Counted from the stretch's first letter, positions 47,130-58,873 are shown. The stretch: DNA of 64,000 nt from an uncultured Dongia sp. (GCF_936916975.1 NZ_CAKZGO010000043.1:1-64000), one strand, 5' to 3'. Notes: generated by a model not told the origin, from the letters alone. Numbers and translations are program-made.

Positions 47130-49703
47130 TCAGAACTTCAAGGCGGTGGTGAACAGTGCTGAGCGACCCGCACCTGGCGTCACGAACCCGCCGCCGACCT
47201 GGTCGACGTAGAATTCATCCGTGAGGTTGTAGAGGTTGAACTGGAATTCGATATTCTCGGTCAGCCGGTACTGACCCATGAGATCGAAGACCCAATAGCT
47301 ATCGATGTTCTTTTCATCCGACGCGCCAAACAGATATTTGCGCGTGCCCATATAGGTGGCGCCGGCGCCGACCGTCACATCACGGTTCCACCAGGGCAGG
47401 TCATAGCTGGTCCACAGCGACAGCGCGTGTTCCGGCATGTTGCGGAAAACAGCTGCGTCATTGGTGCTGGCCTCCTCAAGGATCTTGCCCTTCATATAGG
47501 TGTAGCCGCCCGCGACGTTCCAGCCATCGGTGACCTCACCAGAAACGCCGAGCTCGACACCGCGCACACGCTGTTTGCCGGTGACGACGTAATCGGGATC
47601 CGTCGTCGTACCGTTATTCAGAAGCTGCCCGTCCTTGTCGGTCTGGAACACCGCCGCCGTCACCGACAGCTTCTCGTCGAACAGATTCCATTTGGTGCCG
47701 ATTTCGTAGGTTGTGGTTTCCAGCGCCTCAGCTTGATCTTGGGGGATCGTCGTCGAAACAGCGAGATCGGCATCCTGCGGCGTGAAGGACTGGCCATAGC
47801 CGAAATAGATGCTGCCATATTCGACCGGATGGTAGACGAGTCCGGCCTGCCAGCTGAGGTATTCGCCTGTGTTGCTTGCGTCACGGCCGAGACTCTGAAC
47901 CGTCGACGAGTTGATCCATTCATAGCGCAGGCCGCCGTTCACCTCGAACATGTCATCGAGGAAGCTCACCGTGTCGTAGCCGTAGACCGCCTTGGTATCG
48001 CTAACGTAACTGGTGTGCGTCGTGGCCGAGATCGCGTAATCGGTGATGAAGTTGTTGTCAGGATGATTGATGCTGACATTGGGCACCGCCGTAACCCAGT
48101 CGCCGTTCTTGGTCTTGAAGGCCAGCCGGTAGTTCTGCACATAGCGTTTCTCGCGGGCGATATCGAAGCCCACGATCGCCTCGTGATCCAGCGGTCCGGT
48201 CGAGAAATCGAGATCCGCCATGGTCTGGTTGTTGTAGAATTCGTCTTCGTAGGTGCGAGCGCCGTGATTGGTGTTGACCAGCGGAAAGACCGCGCCGGAA
48301 CTGTCGGTGCGGACATGCCCGGCGATGCTGAAGACTTCGCTCCATTGCGCGCGGGTCTGGTTGCGCAAGGTCAGCCAGTCATTCGCCTCATATTGCAGAT
48401 TGAGGCCGACGACATCGACGTTGGAATTTTCCTGGATGACGTTCCGCTGCGGATAGAAATTGTGGCGGTACTCTTCCTTCACTTCATTGTTAACGGTCGG
48501 CAGGCCGTAATCCGGAATGTTGTCGGATTCAGCATGCATATAGGTGATTGTCGCCGTGAGGGGCTCGCCGAGGCCGACGGTCAGCGACGGTGCGATGCCC
48601 CAGCGCTCGCTTTCCGTGACATCACGGCCGGCAACCTCGGAATCATGCCATACGCCGTTCAGCCGGAAGGCGACGCCGTCGATGCTGGTATATTCTTCCG
48701 GGACCGCCTGATTGACGTCGAGGACGACGCGCTTGGTGTTGTCGGTGCCGAGCGAGCCATCAAGATTGTAGAATGACTCCGCCTTTGGCGTCTTGGTGAC
48801 CGAGTTGATCGAGCCGGAGGCCGAGCCACGACCGCCAACAGAAGATGCCGGCCCCTTGTTCACCTCAATCTGCTCGTAATTGAAGGTATCCTTGAAACTG
48901 CCGACCGTGGGGTCGCGAACGCCATCGACATAATTGTCGCTGCGATTCCCGTCGAAGCCGCGGATGCGGAAGTTGGTACCGCGGGTACCACCTTCGCCCT
49001 GGTTCATGGTGACGCCAGGTACGGTGCGCAACGCCTGCTTCAGATCGGTGATGCCGCGATCTTCCATCTGCTTCTCGGTCACGACCACGACGGTCTTGGG
49101 CGTATCGAGCAGCGGCTGCGTGTTCTTGGTCGTGCCGCTGAGCAGCGGTTGGTATCCATCGCTGAGCGGCGGTGTCGCTTCGGCAGTGTCCTCGACAGTG
49201 AGGGGCGCCAGTTCCTGGCTGTCACCCGCGCCACCCGCCGCGACCTTCTGCAGCGTTACCGCGTTGTCGGAGGTGGGACGGAAGCCGATGCCCGTATTGG
49301 CGAGGAGCGCCTGAAGCGCTTGATCCGGCGCCATCGTGCCGACGACCGGTGCAGAACTGAGGCCGTCGAGCAAGGTTGAATCGGCAATGACCGCAATGCC
49401 GGTCGCTTTCGAGAACGCGATCAGCGCCTGGCCCAAAGGCTGCGCCGGGATGTTGAAATCGGCGGTGCCGCCGGCCTGTGCCACCTGCGTCATGAAGCTG
49501 TCGATGCGCAAGGCATCGCCGCCGGAGATTTCACTGAGGCGTTTCTGCCAATCGGTGCCGGGAGTTGCTTCCTCGGCCTGGGCGTGCCCCGCCCCCGCGA
49601 TCGCCGCACCGCCCAGGAGCAGCGCCAGGTTGAGATTGAAGTTGCGCCCGCGCGACCGCGCCGGCTGTTGTGCCGTGCTGCGCGCCCATCCCCGTTGACC
49701 CAT
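47130..49703 (-). CDS. TonB-dependent siderophore receptor with STN signalling domain
   Basis: An 857-aa outer-membrane receptor. A signal peptide (about residues 1-43) precedes an STN domain (about 75-155; FNIPAQPLGQALIAFSKATG), which contacts FecR-type proteins. The plug shows TKNTQPLLDTPKTVVVVTEKQ and the barrel ends with the usual terminal Phe (LFTTALKF). Its size and siderophore-type plug point to ferric siderophore uptake; which siderophore is not inferable. The FecI and FecR genes lie just upstream, so import and gene control are linked. Confidence 0.94.
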   Translation of the reverse strand: MGQRGWARSTAQQPARSRGRNFNLNLALLLGGAAIAGAGHAQAEEATPGTDWQKRLSEISGGDALRIDSFMTQVAQAGGTADFNIPAQPLGQALIAFSKATGIAVIADSTLLDGLSSAPVVGTMAPDQALQALLANTGIGFRPTSDNAVTLQKVAAGGAGDSQELAPLTVEDTAEATPPLSDGYQPLLSGTTKNTQPLLDTPKTVVVVTEKQMEDRGITDLKQALRTVPGVTMNQGEGGTRGTNFRIRGFDGNRSDNYVDGVRDPTVGSFKDTFNYEQIEVNKGPASSVGGRGSASGSINSVTKTPKAESFYNLDGSLGTDNTKRVVLDVNQAVPEEYTSIDGVAFRLNGVWHDSEVAGRDVTESERWGIAPSLTVGLGEPLTATITYMHAESDNIPDYGLPTVNNEVKEEYRHNFYPQRNVIQENSNVDVVGLNLQYEANDWLTLRNQTRAQWSEVFSIAGHVRTDSSGAVFPLVNTNHGARTYEDEFYNNQTMADLDFSTGPLDHEAIVGFDIAREKRYVQNYRLAFKTKNGDWVTAVPNVSINHPDNNFITDYAISATTHTSYVSDTKAVYGYDTVSFLDDMFEVNGGLRYEWINSSTVQSLGRDASNTGEYLSWQAGLVYHPVEYGSIYFGYGQSFTPQDADLAVSTTIPQDQAEALETTTYEIGTKWNLFDEKLSVTAAVFQTDKDGQLLNNGTTTDPDYVVTGKQRVRGVELGVSGEVTDGWNVAGGYTYMKGKILEEASTNDAAVFRNMPEHALSLWTSYDLPWWNRDVTVGAGATYMGTRKYLFGASDEKNIDSYWVFDLMGQYRLTENIEFQFNLYNLTDEFYVDQVGGGFVTPGAGRSALFTTALKF

Positions 49704-49729
49704 GTCTTGTCCGCCCCATCCATGCGCCG

Positions 49730-49735
49730 ATTATA
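49730..49735 (-). promoter_or_regulatory. -10 element of the receptor gene
   Basis: A perfect TATAAT on the minus strand, 27 bp upstream of the receptor ATG. The -35 side has no good match but is covered by a Fur-like box, so activation by another factor or an ECF sigma is possible. Confidence 0.5.
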
Positions 49736-49753
49736 GTCGGCTACCCCCGCAAA

Positions 49754-49774
49754 CGCGACTTATTCGCATTTGCA
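49754..49774. promoter_or_regulatory. Fur-like box upstream of the siderophore receptor
   Basis: On the minus strand TGCAAATGCGAATAAGTCGC (20 of 21 bp) matches the DUF2061 box at most positions. It overlaps the expected -35 region of the receptor promoter. Confidence 0.55.
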
Positions 49775-49881
49775 TCACGACCCCTAGGACGACGGGGGCG
49801 GACAGGACCATTACAAAGATTCTTAAGATTCTTTCCGCGGGACATATTTAAGTCCCGCCGGACAAGCGCCATTGGGCGCGC

Positions 49882-50820
49882 TCAGGCGCGGAACAAAACC
49901 GTGAGGCCGGCACTAATATGTAATGTTTTCAAAGAGAAGGTCTCGGCGATGGCGAGCAGCGCGTCATCGCCGGCGCTGGCCTCGAACGTGCCGGTCACCA
50001 GCAGGTCGTCAAGCCGCGGATCGCCGATCAGGACCTGGCCGGGACGGTTGCGGTTGATGTCATCGATGACGTCGACCAGCAGCGTCCGGTCGAAGATCAG
50101 CCGCCCGTCGCGCCAGGGGGCGATGCGATAGCTCGGCAGGGCGCGGGGCTGTTCGACCAGCAGACGGCCAAAGGCCAGCTCCGTGTTCGGCCTCAGTTCC
50201 AGCGCCGGACCCTGCTGGCGCTTGACCAGCACGCGCCCGGATTCCACAGCCACCAAAGCCCGGCGGCGTTCCAGCTTGAGGTTGAAGGCCGCTGTCCCCG
50301 CCGTCACCGCGCCGAAGGGCAGCTGCAGGACCACTTCCGCCCCCGCGGCGCGATCGGTCGCAACGAAGACCTGGCCGGCGCGCAAAGTGGCGGTGGGATG
50401 CGGCTCGTTGGGTACGATGTCGACCGCGGACAGGCTGTCGAGGTGAAGCGAGGCGCCGGTGGCAAACGCCGTGCGGCGATGCTCGCCCAGTGCCGTGGCG
50501 ATATCGCCGGCCCGCCACTGGCTCCAACCGACGATTCCGGCGACCGCCGAGAGACCGACACCTGCCAGGACATGCCGACGCGTGAAAAACCCTTGCGGCG
50601 CAGGCCTGGATGGCATCCGTCGCGGATCCGGCAGCGCATCGAGGCTGTCCCAGATTGCGCCCATCTGCTGCATCGCCGCCGCACGATCCGGCTCTTGCCG
50701 CAGCCAATCGGCGAAGGCCACGCGTTCGGCATCCGACAAGGCAGGATCGCGCAGGCGCACGAACCAGGCCGCAGCCTCGTCGGCCGTCGCTGCCGTGTCG
50801 ATGTGGTGGGCGCGCGCCAT
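49882..50820 (-). CDS. FecR-type anti-sigma/sigma regulator
   Basis: A 312-aa FecR. The N-terminal cytoplasmic DUF4880 region has AAAWFVRLRDPALSDAERVAFADWL; one TM follows (about residues 88-105, preceded by TRRHVLAGVG); the periplasmic FecR domain has GEHRRTAFATGASLHLDSLS and VESGRVLV. The C-terminal part resembles an STN-like fold (LLVTGTFEASAGDDALLAIA). It would transmit the ligand state of the receptor to the sigma factor. Between fecI (84 bp) and the receptor (178 bp). Confidence 0.93.
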   Translation of the reverse strand: MARAHHIDTAATADEAAAWFVRLRDPALSDAERVAFADWLRQEPDRAAAMQQMGAIWDSLDALPDPRRMPSRPAPQGFFTRRHVLAGVGLSAVAGIVGWSQWRAGDIATALGEHRRTAFATGASLHLDSLSAVDIVPNEPHPTATLRAGQVFVATDRAAGAEVVLQLPFGAVTAGTAAFNLKLERRRALVAVESGRVLVKRQQGPALELRPNTELAFGRLLVEQPRALPSYRIAPWRDGRLIFDRTLLVDVIDDINRNRPGQVLIGDPRLDDLLVTGTFEASAGDDALLAIAETFSLKTLHISAGLTVLFRA

Positions 50821-50904
50821 GCTTGTCCTGCCGAAGATGTTGCCTTGCCCCTATTAGACGAATGGCGAGGCGATTTGATTACCCTCAACTAGAATATTTT
50901 TCGC

Positions 50905-51414
50905 TCACCCCGCGTTGTCCCGGTGCCGTTCGAGCGCGTGGCGGCAATGTGCCAGTGACCGGACCATATGTACGACCACCGTATTCTTGGCGATGCCGAG
51001 GCGCGCCGCGATCTCGGCATAGCTCAACTGGTCGATCTTGTGGAGCAGGAACACCTCGCGCCCGCGCGGTGGCAGGGTGGCAATGGCCTGCTCCAGCACG
51101 CGAAGTTCCTCCCGCGAGAGGGCGCTGCGCTCGGCCGAAGGCTGCGGATCGGCGAATTCCGCGATCGCCTGTTCCTCGCCGGTACTGGTCTGCTGGCGGC
51201 GGCGATGGCGGTTGTGATCGATGGCCAGATTGGCCGCCGTCCGGAAGAGATAGGCCCGTGTGTCGAGGGCGTCAGGCGCCTGGTCGGAACGCAGCAGCCG
51301 GTAGAACGCCTCCTGCGCCAGATCCGCCGCTGTCTCCGGACTCGCCACCCGGCGTGCCAAGAACAGGCGTAAGTCCTTGGCGTATTTGCGGAAAAGGATG
51401 TCGAAATCGATCAT
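50905..51414 (-). CDS. FecI-type ECF sigma factor
   Basis: About 169 aa with sigma-70 region 2 (DLAQEAFYRLLRSD and AYLFRTAANLAIDHNRHRRR, the -10-binding part) and region 4 (LPPRGREVFLLHKIDQLSYAEIAARLGIAKNTV split over a helix-turn-helix). It belongs to the iron-starvation (FecI) group. The ATG at 51414 is preferred on homology; a TTG at 51435 adds seven residues. Preceded by a Fur-like box with a TTGACA -35-like element at 51488-51493. Confidence 0.92.
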   Translation of the reverse strand: MIDFDILFRKYAKDLRLFLARRVASPETAADLAQEAFYRLLRSDQAPDALDTRAYLFRTAANLAIDHNRHRRRQQTSTGEEQAIAEFADPQPSAERSALSREELRVLEQAIATLPPRGREVFLLHKIDQLSYAEIAARLGIAKNTVVVHMVRSLAHCRHALERHRDNAG

Positions 51415-51459
51415 GAACGCGGGCGCGCTTCCCAATCGGGTGTGAAGCCCGCAATTTAT

Positions 51460-51480
51460 CGATAATGAGAATTAGTCGCA
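51460..51480. promoter_or_regulatory. Fur-like box upstream of fecI
   Basis: On the minus strand TGCGACTAATTCTCATTATC agrees with the DUF2061 box through its first 17 positions. TTGACA at 51488-51493 on the same strand would be a -35 element, placing the box over the core promoter. Confidence 0.6.
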
Positions 51481-51502
51481 ACTAACTTGTCAACGCGACC
51501 GT

Positions 51503-52162
51503 TCAGGCGCGGATGTCGAGCAGCAGACGCAGCCCCTTGGTGGCGTCCTGTCCGGTATCCAAAACCCCCGACCGATAGCCATATTGCGGCTGATAGAGCT
51601 CCTTGAGGCCGGTCACGAAAGCCGAGAGCGCGCGGACCACGCCGGCGGTTTCCTGCTGCTGCTTCTGCAGGGCCTCGAAGCGGGTGACGGGTGTCGCCTC
51701 GCTGTCAGGCGCTTCCGCAGGCGCGCCCTCTTCCGGTGCCCCCTCTTCCGACACAGGGGCCTTGGGCTGGAGGCTGTCGACGAGCGCCTTGATCGTGTCC
51801 GAGCTGTCCGTGCTGGTGCCGCGCCGGTTGGTGGTGGCGATCAGATTGCGCGCGAAGTTGTCGATATCGGCTTCATTGCGGATGGTGAGTGTCGTGCCGC
51901 TCCCGCTCGACGCCCCGGCATCGTCTTGCGAAGCCAGCCTGTACTGCAGCACGAAGGCATCTTCCTTCGCGGTCTTGTCGTAAAGGGCGGTCGCCATGGC
52001 GCTGATCTTGAGTGTGATCGTGCTGTCGCCGGACTCGCTCTTATACTCGCTGGAGAAACCGGCAAGGTCGCCGGTCTCAGCAAACTGCTTCCTGGCCTTG
52101 GCGGTGATGTCCTGGATCGCCTTGGTGAGCTCGGGCCGCGCCAGGGGAGTGGTGGCAGACAT
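51503..52162 (-). CDS. Protein of unknown function, acidic linker
   Basis: A 219-aa protein I do not recognise. It has no signal peptide or TM. An N-terminal part (about residues 1-115) is helical/beta mixed with SGDSTITLKISAMATALYDK; a Glu/Ala/Pro-rich linker (EEGAPEEGAPAEAP) spans about 135-155; the C-terminal part ends with GYRSGVLDTGQDATKGLRLL. Two short repeats (EEGAP) occur in the linker. It is the last gene downstream of the MacAB-type exporter, 80 bp after it, so a link to export is possible but unproven. Confidence 0.65.
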   Translation of the reverse strand: MSATTPLARPELTKAIQDITAKARKQFAETGDLAGFSSEYKSESGDSTITLKISAMATALYDKTAKEDAFVLQYRLASQDDAGASSGSGTTLTIRNEADIDNFARNLIATTNRRGTSTDSSDTIKALVDSLQPKAPVSEEGAPEEGAPAEAPDSEATPVTRFEALQKQQQETAGVVRALSAFVTGLKELYQPQYGYRSGVLDTGQDATKGLRLLLDIRA

Positions 52163-52242
52163 GGCAGGTTTCCCGTCAAAATGCGGACAGCAGATACGCC
52201 ACACTGCGCGCCAAGGTGTTAGGGAAGCATGAAGGGCCGCGT

Positions 52243-53733
52243 TTAGGAAGCTTTCGCCGCCTGATCCTGCTGCCAGCCGCCGCCCAAGGCTTTGTAAAGG
52301 GTGACGATCGCCTGGAGCTGCTGCAGCTTGATTTGGCTCAGCGCGTCCTGGGCGTCGAACAGGGTGCGCTGCGCGTCGAGGAGCGTGATGAGATCGTCGG
52401 TGCCGCCCTTGTAGCGGGCGCTGACGATGCGGAAGGCGATGTCGGCCTGTTCGACCTGGACCTGCTGCAGGCGATACTGCTCATCGAGGGCATGCACGGC
52501 GCCCAGCGCATTCTCCACTTCCGAAAACGCCGTGATGATGACGCTGCGATAGCTGAGGATCAGTTCCTTGCGCTGCGCTTCGGTGAGGTCCGCATCCGCC
52601 GCCAGTTTCCCGCCATCGAAGATCGGCTGCATGATGCTGCCGGCGACGCTGTAGGCGGCGCCCGCCGGACCAAACAAGGTCGAGAGCACCGCGGTCTCCA
52701 GACTGAGCGCGCCGGAGAGATCGACGCTGGGCAGCATGGCGGCCCGCGCTGCCACGACATTGGCGTCGGCTGCGGCAAGATTGGCTTCGGCCTGGGCAAT
52801 GTCCGGGCGACGTTCCAGCAACGCAGAGGGCATGCCGCTGGTAATGGGCGGAACCGAGAGTTCAGCCAGCGACCGACCCTTGATCTTGAGATCTTCCGGA
52901 TTGCGGCCCAGCAGGACAGCCAGCGCATTGAGGCTCTCCCGCTCCTGCTGGATGAGCGGTGCGAGGACGGCTTCCTGTGCCGCCACCACGCCAGTCTGCT
53001 GCGCAAGATCCGCCGGCGAGACGGCACCGAGGCGCGCCTTCGCCTCCACCACCCGTAGCACGTCGCGGGCATTGGCGAGGTTGTTGTCGGCGATGGCGAT
53101 CTGGTCGCGCAAAGAGAGGATCTGCAGATAGGTGGTGGCGACCGCGGTGGTGGCGGTGAGCGCCACGGTCTGCTGGTCATATTCGCTGGCGCGCAGCGAT
53201 TCCAGCGCGGCCGTCCGGTTGGCGCGATTGCGGCCCCAGAAATCGACCTCATACGACGCCGAGAGCGAGAGGCCGTAGGATTCGGTATCCATCGACGAAC
53301 TGCTGCTGCTCGAACTGCTGCCGGAGTTGTTGTTATTATTGCTGTTGCCGCTGCTGCTGGAACTGCGTTCCTTGGCGGCGGCACTCTCATCGAGCGGGCC
53401 GCGGCGCGAGGCATCGGCGCCTAAGGAAAGCTGCGGCCACAGGCTGGATGACGTCGAGCGCATCTGCGCCTCTGCTTGTTCGACGCGGGCAGCCGCCATG
53501 CCGATATCGAGGTTGTCGGTCTTGGCGGCGAGGATGAGGCTGTCGAGTTCGGTGCTGCCAAAGCGGCGCCACCAATCGGCGGCCGGCCAGATCTCGGCCG
53601 TGGCCGGCACCGGCGCCACCCAGGCCACCGGTGTCTTGATCGCGGGCTCGGTCGGATCGGCGAGCAGGTCGCAGCCGGCAAGCAACAGGGTCGCGGTGAG
53701 CAGGATATAATGGAAACGCATGGTAGGTCTCAT
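52243..53733 (-). CDS. Outer-membrane efflux lipoprotein, NodT/TolC type
   Basis: About 496 aa. A lipobox (LLLAGC) follows a short signal, and the two OEP repeats of the family occupy most of the protein (for example TELDSLILAAKTDNLDI and ERRPDIAQAEANLAAADANV). It forms the outer-membrane channel for the MacAB-type pump encoded just upstream. An unusual Ser/Asn-rich stretch of about 30 residues (around residues 125-155) lies in the first repeat. The ATG at 53733 is chosen; 53721 is nearly as good. Confidence 0.92.
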   Translation of the reverse strand: MRPTMRFHYILLTATLLLAGCDLLADPTEPAIKTPVAWVAPVPATAEIWPAADWWRRFGSTELDSLILAAKTDNLDIGMAAARVEQAEAQMRSTSSSLWPQLSLGADASRRGPLDESAAAKERSSSSSGNSNNNNNSGSSSSSSSSSMDTESYGLSLSASYEVDFWGRNRANRTAALESLRASEYDQQTVALTATTAVATTYLQILSLRDQIAIADNNLANARDVLRVVEAKARLGAVSPADLAQQTGVVAAQEAVLAPLIQQERESLNALAVLLGRNPEDLKIKGRSLAELSVPPITSGMPSALLERRPDIAQAEANLAAADANVVAARAAMLPSVDLSGALSLETAVLSTLFGPAGAAYSVAGSIMQPIFDGGKLAADADLTEAQRKELILSYRSVIITAFSEVENALGAVHALDEQYRLQQVQVEQADIAFRIVSARYKGGTDDLITLLDAQRTLFDAQDALSQIKLQQLQAIVTLYKALGGGWQQDQAAKAS

Positions 53734-53743
53734 TCGCCGGCCA

Positions 53744-55740
<1,997 letters not shown>

Positions 55741-55744
<4 letters not shown>

Positions 55745-57018
55745 GGAAAGCCTCGCAACGCGCTGCGGTTACCGCCGGGGGCGGGCGCCTCCTCGCTGTT
55801 GCGCTGGCCGACCACGACCCTGTCGCCGGGTGCCAGACCTTCGAGCACTTCGGCGACGCTGCGGTTCTTGACGCCGATCTTCACGTTGCGCGGCGCGAAG
55901 CTGCCATCGGCCTGGGCGAGCAGAACCTGATAGGTCTTGTCCGGTCCGCTGCGCAAAGCGACGCTGGGCACGGTGATGGCGTTCTTGGCTTCCGCCACCA
56001 TGAAGGTGACCTGCGCGCTCATCTGCGTCATCAGCCGCTGATCGGGATTGGCGACATCAAACAGCGCGTTATAGAGGATGACGCCGTTCACTTCTTCCGG
56101 GGTGGGGAGGATCTGGTCGAGAACACCCTGCCAATGCCGGTCCGGCTGCCCCAGCGTGGTGAAGGTTGCGACCATGCCGAGATCGAGGCGCGAGATGTCG
56201 GCTTCCGACACCTGCGCCTGGACGGTCATGGTGCTGAGATCGGCAATGCGCATCAGCAGCGGCGCGGATTGGTTGGCGTTGAGGGTCTGGCCTAAGCGCG
56301 CATCGAGGCTCACCACCGTACCGGACATGGGTGCAAAGATGCGCGTGTAGCCTAGATTGGCCTGGTCGCCTTCAAGCTCGGATTGCGTCTGCTGGATCTG
56401 CGCCTTGATAGCGGCGATCTGTGCTTTGGCGGCGCGAAGATTGGCGTCCGCGGTGTCGAGCGCGTCCTGGCTGGTCGCGTCCGCCGCCATGAGGCCGGAT
56501 TCGCGCTTGAACTGTTCGTTGGCGAGTTGCAGCTGCGCCTGGCGTTCATCGAGCTGGGCGCGCAGATTAAGGAGTTGCGCCTGGTTTGCGGCGACCTGGG
56601 ATTTCAGGACAGCGGCATCGAGTTCGGCGAGGAGTGCGCCCTTCTCCACCTGGTCGCCGACCTTGACCGGCAAATTCACGATCTGGCCGGAAACCTGGGC
56701 GCCTACATCGACATAATCCCGCGGCTGAATCTCGCCCACGGCGGAGACGGTGTCGGTGACGTCGCCCAGCGATACGTCGGCCAGAATGTATTGGCTGCCC
56801 GCTTCGGCCTTTTCCCGGTTCAAGAACCAATAGGTACCGCCACCAGCGCTGAGGAGGACCAGCGCCAGGACCACCCACGGCCAGCGCGCCCGTTTGCGGC
56901 GGATGCGCGGCGCCTGGACCCCCGGCGTGAAACCGGCGTTCAGGATCGGTTCAACACGGCTGGTGCTGTCCAGCGGCTTGCCGGGGCGGATGGTGCGGGA
57001 ATCTGGGGTAACGGTCAT
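55741..57018 (-). CDS. macA: MacA-type periplasmic adaptor
   Basis: A 425-aa membrane-fusion protein: one N-terminal TM ([21 protein letters not shown]), then lipoyl-like halves, a coiled-coil hairpin rich in Gln and Ala (about residues 155-230) and a beta-barrel domain. [17 protein letters not shown] and [20 protein letters not shown] are typical. It joins MacB to the outer-membrane factor. First gene of the macA-macB-omf operon; cargo unknown. Confidence 0.93.
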
Positions 57019-57175
57019 GATGTTCCGGTGTCAGATGATCCTGGGCTAAACCCAACCCATTGATCGCGTGACAGAATTGGCTGGACGACCGGAACGGATC
57101 GTCATCTGGCGGCCTGTCGGCGGCGCGAGCAATGCCAAGATAGCACGGCCCGACGTCGGATTCCCTGCGCGCCGC

Positions 57176-57994
57176 TCAGCCGAGCAAGGTCAGACACATT
57201 TTGACACCGGTGGTGCCGAGGAAGAGCGCGAAAGCCTTGCGCAGGAGACCGACCTTGATGGTGTGGGCCGCGCGGGCGCCCCAGGGGGCGAGAAGGAGCG
57301 AACTGGGCACGATGGCGGCGAAGCCAATCAGGCTGACATAGCCCAGCGAGAAGGGCGGCAGGTCTTCGGCATGCCAGCCGTTGATGGCGAAGCCCAATGT
57401 GCCGGGAACCGCGATGATGAGCCCGATGGCCGCCGCCGTGCCGATCGCGCGGCGAAGCGGAAAGTTGAACAGCGAGAGGATGGGAACCGAGAGCGTGCCG
57501 CCGCCGATACCCATCAGGGTGGAAAGCGTGCCGATCACGACGGCGATGAGACTGCGCCAGGGTTGGCGCGGGAGATCATCGCGCAGACGCGCCCCTTCGG
57601 GCGTGAACATCATATGCGCGCAGACGATGAGCGCCACCGCCCCGAAGATGCCGGTGAGCGCCGAGCCATCGATCCATGCCGCGATCACCACACCGATCAG
57701 AACGCCGATGGCGACGGCCGGCGCCCAGCTTTTCAGGAGATCCGTATCGACCGATTGCCGCTTGTGATGGGCGCGGAGCGAAATGATCGAGGTGGGAATG
57801 ATGGTTGCGAGCGACGTGCCGACGGCAAGATGTGCTCGGACGCTTTCGTCGATGTCGAGGAAGTCGAACACATAGAACAGCGCCGGCACGATGACGATGC
57901 CGCCGCCGACACCAAGCAGGCCGGCCAGGAAACCAGACAGGCAGCCGACTGCCGCCAGCGCCGCAATGAGCAGCGCCATTTCGGTGAGAGTCAT
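57176..57994 (-). CDS. TSUP-family permease (TauE/SafE type)
   Basis: A 272-aa membrane protein with about eight TMs of the TauE/SafE/TSUP family, including the repeated GLLGVGGGIVIVPAL and GIGGGTLSVPIL motifs. Such proteins export or import sulfite, sulfonates or organic acids. The ATG at 57994 is chosen; a TTG at 58003 with GGAG upstream is possible. Its place between the exporter and the catabolic cluster gives no clear substrate. Confidence 0.88.
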   Translation of the reverse strand: MTLTEMALLIAALAAVGCLSGFLAGLLGVGGGIVIVPALFYVFDFLDIDESVRAHLAVGTSLATIIPTSIISLRAHHKRQSVDTDLLKSWAPAVAIGVLIGVVIAAWIDGSALTGIFGAVALIVCAHMMFTPEGARLRDDLPRQPWRSLIAVVIGTLSTLMGIGGGTLSVPILSLFNFPLRRAIGTAAAIGLIIAVPGTLGFAINGWHAEDLPPFSLGYVSLIGFAAIVPSSLLLAPWGARAAHTIKVGLLRKAFALFLGTTGVKMCLTLLG

Positions 57995-58022
57995 ATCGAA
58001 CAAGGGGGGCTCCGTGACACAG

Positions 58023-58125
58023 ATCGTCATCCTCCGCGAAGGCGGAGGACCCACGAGTTTCTATAAATTGATCGAACAGTTGCCGGCAAACTCGTGGGTG
58101 GTCGGCCTTCGCCGACCATGACGAT
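58023..58125. repeat. Cloverleaf-like intergenic repeat, copy 2
   Basis: Outer arms ATCGTCAT (58023-58030) and ATGACGAT (58118-58125) enclose CCTCCGC/GCGGAGG, an 11-bp CCCACGAGTTT/AAACTCGTGGG stem (58050-58060 with 58088-58098) and GGTCGGC/GCCGACC. Order and spacing match the copy at 21786; the middle stem shares CCACGAGTT but the side-arm sequences differ while remaining paired. Confidence 0.85.
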
Positions 58126-58165
58126 GAGAAATGCGAGGGTCGTTTTAGACCCACGCAAAACGCCC

Positions 58166-58873
58166 TCACCCGACCTTGATCTTGATTTCGCCGATGCCGT
58201 CGACCGTGCCCAGCATTTCATCGCCGCGCACGACAGGGCCGACGCCGGCGGGGGTGCCGGAATAGATCAGGTCGCCGGCCTGGAGCTCGAACAGGCCCGA
58301 GAGATAGGAGATCATCTCCGGCACCTTCCAGATCAGTTGGTCGAGATCGCCCTTCTGCTTCACGGCACCGTTGACCTTCAGCGTCACGGCGCCCTTGGCC
58401 GGGTGGCCGATTTCGCTCGCCAGCACCAGTTCCGAGCACGGCGCCGAGAATTCGAATGCCTTGCCGATTTCCCACGGGCGGCCGGCCTTCTTGGCCTCGC
58501 CCTGCAGATCGCGGCGCGTCATGTCGAGACCGACACCGTAGGCGAAGACATGATCCAGCGCCTTCTCGATCGGAATGTCCTTGCCGCCGGATTTCAGCGC
58601 GATCACCATTTCAAGCTCGTGATGCACGTCGTTGGATTTGTCCGGATAGGGGAACACGCCACCCGAGAGCACCAGCGTGTCGGGGTTCTTCTGGAAGAAG
58701 AACGGCGCTTCGCGGTTGGGGTCATGGCCCATTTCGATGGCATGGTCGGCGTAGTTGCGCCCCACGCAATAGATCCGGTGCACCGGGAACACATTGCTCG
58801 AGTTGCGGATCGGGAGATGCGGGACCGCGTGGGGCGGAAAGGCATAGCTTACATTTTGGTTCATCACGGTCAT
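58166..58873 (-). CDS. Fumarylacetoacetate hydrolase-family enzyme
   Basis: A 235-aa FAH-family protein. Metal ligands are in HHELEMVIAL (Glu pair) and YGVGLDMTRRDLQ (Asp). VGRNYADHA and GDLIYSGTPAGVGPV are the family's conserved blocks. Members hydrolyse C-C bonds of acylpyruvates or decarboxylate oxaloacetate-like acids in aromatic or amino-acid breakdown. AGGAGT lies 7 nt before the ATG. It is downstream of an ABC importer and near an aromatic amino acid lyase, so a catabolic step on the imported compound is likely. Confidence 0.9.
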   Translation of the reverse strand: MTVMNQNVSYAFPPHAVPHLPIRNSSNVFPVHRIYCVGRNYADHAIEMGHDPNREAPFFFQKNPDTLVLSGGVFPYPDKSNDVHHELEMVIALKSGGKDIPIEKALDHVFAYGVGLDMTRRDLQGEAKKAGRPWEIGKAFEFSAPCSELVLASEIGHPAKGAVTLKVNGAVKQKGDLDQLIWKVPEMISYLSGLFELQAGDLIYSGTPAGVGPVVRGDEMLGTVDGIGEIKIKVG

